Positions 61,343-64,000 of a stretch of 64,000 bases of DNA are shown here, piece after piece. The translations under genes and the position numbers were made by a program. The stretch's first letter is position 1. Every line of letters starts with the position of its first letter. This DNA is from Emiliania huxleyi CCMP1516 (lineage: Eukaryota > Haptophyta > Isochrysidales > Noelaerhabdaceae): positions 190,247 to 254,246 of the forward strand of contig NW_005196379.1 in the NCBI RefSeq assembly GCF_000372725.1, written 5' to 3'. The notes below the pieces were generated by a model. The model was not told where the DNA came from and ran no database searches. It saw only the letters and a list, made by a program, of their open reading frames with translations.

Positions 61343-62611
61343 ATGTCGCAGTCGGGCAAGCCCGGCTGCTCGTCGGACGAGCCGCTCGGACGCTTCAACG
61401 AGCTGGTCAAGCTCATCCACAGGGTCCAGCGCGAGCGCGGCGCAACCACCGCTTGGCTCGCGTCGCGAGGCCTGGGGTCGGTGATGCCCGGCTCCTGCGG
61501 CGCGGGGTCCCTCGTCGTCGACCTGCGGCGCAGGACCGACTCGGTCGCGCTCATAGCCGCGACACGGCTCGGCGCCGACACAGGGGGCATGCTGCGGAAG
61601 CTCCGCGACCAGGCCGACAGCTCGTGCGGCGCGAGCCCGCGGGCGACGGCGCAGGCGCCCGCCCTCACGCCTCCCGAGCTCGCGCGCACCTTCTATTCCG
61701 TCCACAACGGCTACTCGCGGCTGATTGCCTCGCTGCTGACCCGCGCTCTCGGCGACGTCGAGCGGTCCGTGCTTCCGGACATCGCGATGCTCAAGGAGCA
61801 GTACGGGCAGCAGCGCGCCTTCATCTCGGGGGTCGCCTTCCTCCCCGACGAGTCCCTCGCCGCCATGCCCGCGCGCGCCATCGGCATGCTCCTCAAGACG
61901 GTCGAGCGGCAGAATGAGCTGCGCGGCTCGCTGCGGCACAAGGTGGCGAGCATGGCGCCCGAGGTGAGGCGGGCGGTGGACGAGGCGCTGGTGCTGCCGG
62001 ACGAGATCAGCCGGATCGTCTCGGCGATGGAGGACGAGCAGTTCGACCTCCTCATGCTGCGAGACCTCATCCAGTCCTGCGGCCGCGACGCTGCGCTCTG
62101 CGGCGATGTCGGCACCAACGCCTGCATCCAGGGGGTAAGCCAGGTGTGACCAGGCGAACATGACCCGGCCGCGGGGAAAGCGCCCCTTAGGAAGCTTCCA
62201 GGACCCCCCCCGATGAAGATATCCCCTGGGCGCCTCGATCCCCCCCCCCCCCCCCCCCGGCACCCGCCCCCAACACCCCCCAACACCCCCCCTCACACCC
62301 CCCCTCACACCCCCTCACCCCCCCCTCACCCCCCCCTCACCCCCCCGCTCTCAAGGCCATCGAGGAGGTACTAGTGACGGAGGTAGTCGAGCGGCGTGCC
62401 ACCACCGCGCGCAGAAAGCAGCGGCTCCTCGCCTCCTTCGCCGCCGCCGCCGCCGTCGGCACGCTCGCCCGCCCGCCCCCCCCCCCTTCCCCCTCCTCGC
62501 ACCTCACCTCCCTCTCTCTTCGCCGGCAGGAGCCCTCGCCTCCACCCTGCCGCTGCTCTCGCCGCACCTCGCCAGCAGCAGCAGCACTCCTCTCGCCGAC
62601 GAGCCCGCCGA

Positions 62612-62666
<55 letters not shown>

Positions 62667-64000
62667 AGGCTCGTATCGCTCCTCTCGCTGGCGGGCGCGC
62701 GGCTGCTTCCGTTTCGCGTCTCCATCCTGCAGGCGTGCGCGCTGCTGTGCACGCTCCTCTCGCTCGCCGCGCTCGCCTCGGCGACGGGCGTGCTGCGGGG
62801 CAGGCGGCGGCGCGCGAGCGCGCCGCCGGAGCAGCGGACGGGCGACGCCAAGACGGCGCCAGCGGGCTCGTCATCTCCCGCGAGCTCGGAGAAGGGGATG
62901 TGCGCCGCGCTTCCGGCCTCGATCTGCCTCTCTTCCTCCTCGTCGGCGGTCGGCTCGGCCAGCAACTCGCGAAAGTCCTTCTCGATGGAGGCGCTGCCCG
63001 CACGGCACCGCCCGGTCGCGTCCCCGCCGGCCGCCGCTCCGCTGAGGCCCGCCTCCTTCTCGACGATCGGAGAGCTGCGCGCCGCCGCCGCCGTGGTGCG
63101 GCGGCCGCCGAGCAGGGAGGGGGCGGGAGGGGACGGCTCGCTCTCCCCCGCGAGGCCGCTTTCCCGCGAGGGTCAGCGAGTCGACTCGCTCGGCGTCGCG
63201 TGGCCGGCCGCCTCGTCGCAATCGCAGGCGGACCTGCTCTTCCGCATGTCCGGCCTCGGCCAGGTGCAGGAGTTTGTGGAGGGAGGCAGCCTGCTGCACG
63301 CGCTCGGCCCGAAGCCGCCCTCGACGCAGCCGCCCTCGCGCACGCCGGACAGCTCCAGCCCTGGTCCAGACTTCAACCCGGTGGCGTGGAGGCGCCTCCC
63401 CGAGTCGGGCGCAGCCCCGTCACCCGCCGCCGCGAGCGCCGCCGCCGAGCCGCCCGTAGCGGCGGGGGCGCGCCATCGCGACATCTCGCCTCCCTCCGCC
63501 GCCACGTCGCCCGCCGCCGCGCCCCTCTCGCCCGCCTCGCCGGACTCGGCGAAGAGCGGCGGCGCCGCCGAGCCGCCGATGACGTTTCGCACCACAGACA
63601 ACCTGTTTGCGACGGCAGCGCCGCTCCCCTCGCTGCTGGCGAGAGAGGCCGCCACCGCCCTTCACGCGGCTCGCGCTGTGAACAGGTGGACGACCACGAG
63701 GCGAGCGATTTCGTCGAGCGGCGCGTGCTCGGGCAGGGCGCCTTTGGGCACGCGGTGCTGTGGGAGTCGCGCCGCAACGGGCTGCTCGTCGTGGCGAAGA
63801 AGCTTCTCATCGCCGGCACCACCGACTTCCGGAAGCTGGAGAACGAGGTTGCGATCTGCGCGTCGCTCCGCCACCCCAACATCGTGCAGTACTTGCGCAC
63901 GTCCCACAACGACACCTACCTCGTCCTCATGCTTGAGTACGCGTCGGGCGGGTCGGTCGCCGACCAGCTCGACAAGCACGCCGCCTCGACGACGCCCTTC
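61343..64000 (+). CDS. NIT sensor domain fused to a Ser/Thr protein kinase (3' end outside window)
   Basis: Start ATG 61343. Exon 1 (to about 62133) is a NIT (nitrate/nitrite-sensing) domain: FNELVKLIHRVQRERGATTA at residues about 17-36, the LvhxLQxERG signature; then LVVDLRRRTDSVALIAA, a SVHNGYSRLIASLLTRALGD segment, and LLKTVERQNELRGSLRHKVA. A C-rich intron (about 62134-62355) leads to AIEEVLVTEVVERRATTARR. A later exon has a membrane span, ILQACALLCTLLSLAALASA, then about 280 Ser/Pro/Ala-rich residues. The last exon is a kinase N-lobe: VLGQGAFGHAVLWESRRNG (Gly loop), LVVAKKLLI (ATP Lys), LENEVAICASLRHPNIVQYL (helix C Glu) and LMLEYASGGSV (hinge). The N-lobe resembles MAP3K/NEK kinases. I infer a receptor kinase for nitrate or a similar ligand. 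Confidence 0.8.

Overview
The window looks like nuclear DNA of a GC-rich photosynthetic protist, most likely a haptophyte of the Emiliania/Gephyrocapsa type. The evidence is an intron-rich, high-GC coding style, very many micro- and minisatellites, a chlorophyll-binding light-harvesting gene with an N-terminal leader, hydrophobic plastid-type or secretory leaders on several proteins, and short introns that use GC-AG as well as GT-AG ends. There are two 100-N assembly gaps (11818-11917 and 36986-37085). I saw no rRNA, tRNA, CRISPR or bacterial operon. Layout. 1-16 kb: one arm of a long inverted repeat; a five-exon multi-pass membrane protein (+); a proline-rich SKPF-repeat protein (-); two copies of a 245-bp dispersed repeat; a DNL zinc-finger (Zim17-like) protein (-); and a long chain of minus-strand exons with a Derlin-like front end. 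16-32 kb: a tiny two-exon gene, a coiled-coil protein, a tandem PH-like protein, a secreted or membrane methyltransferase, an AP2-RING fusion, a broken actin fragment, a Nup37-like WD protein, a sulfotransferase, a light-harvesting protein, a small tail-anchored protein and a P-loop kinase. 32-43 kb: a gene-poor stretch, a second (membrane) sulfotransferase, an RWD protein cut by a gap, a RanBP2-type zinc-finger protein, a MITE-like element with perfect terminal inverted repeats, and an unknown gene that runs into about 850 bp of coding-compatible minisatellite. 43-64 kb: an F-box/LRR gene, the second arm of the long inverted repeat, a TPR protein, a truncated UvrD-type helicase, a large orphan reading-frame unit, a thioredoxin-like protein, an RUS (DUF647) gene, a prolyl-oligopeptidase gene and, running off the right edge, a protein that joins a bacterial-type NIT sensor domain to a Ser/Thr kinase. 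The genes look like independent eukaryotic units and share no single pathway. There is a loose theme of plastid or secretory targeted enzymes (LHC, thioredoxin, peptidase, methyltransferase, two sulfotransferases). The most notable structure is a set of three interstitial TTAGGG-like telomeric tracts. Each lies in or at an intron, and each is flanked by a direct duplication of 19-31 bp of the host gene, as if telomeric filler had been inserted at staggered breaks. Other strong points are the NIT-kinase fusion, the orphan unit at 50.05-52.76 kb, and several uncatalogued repeat families.
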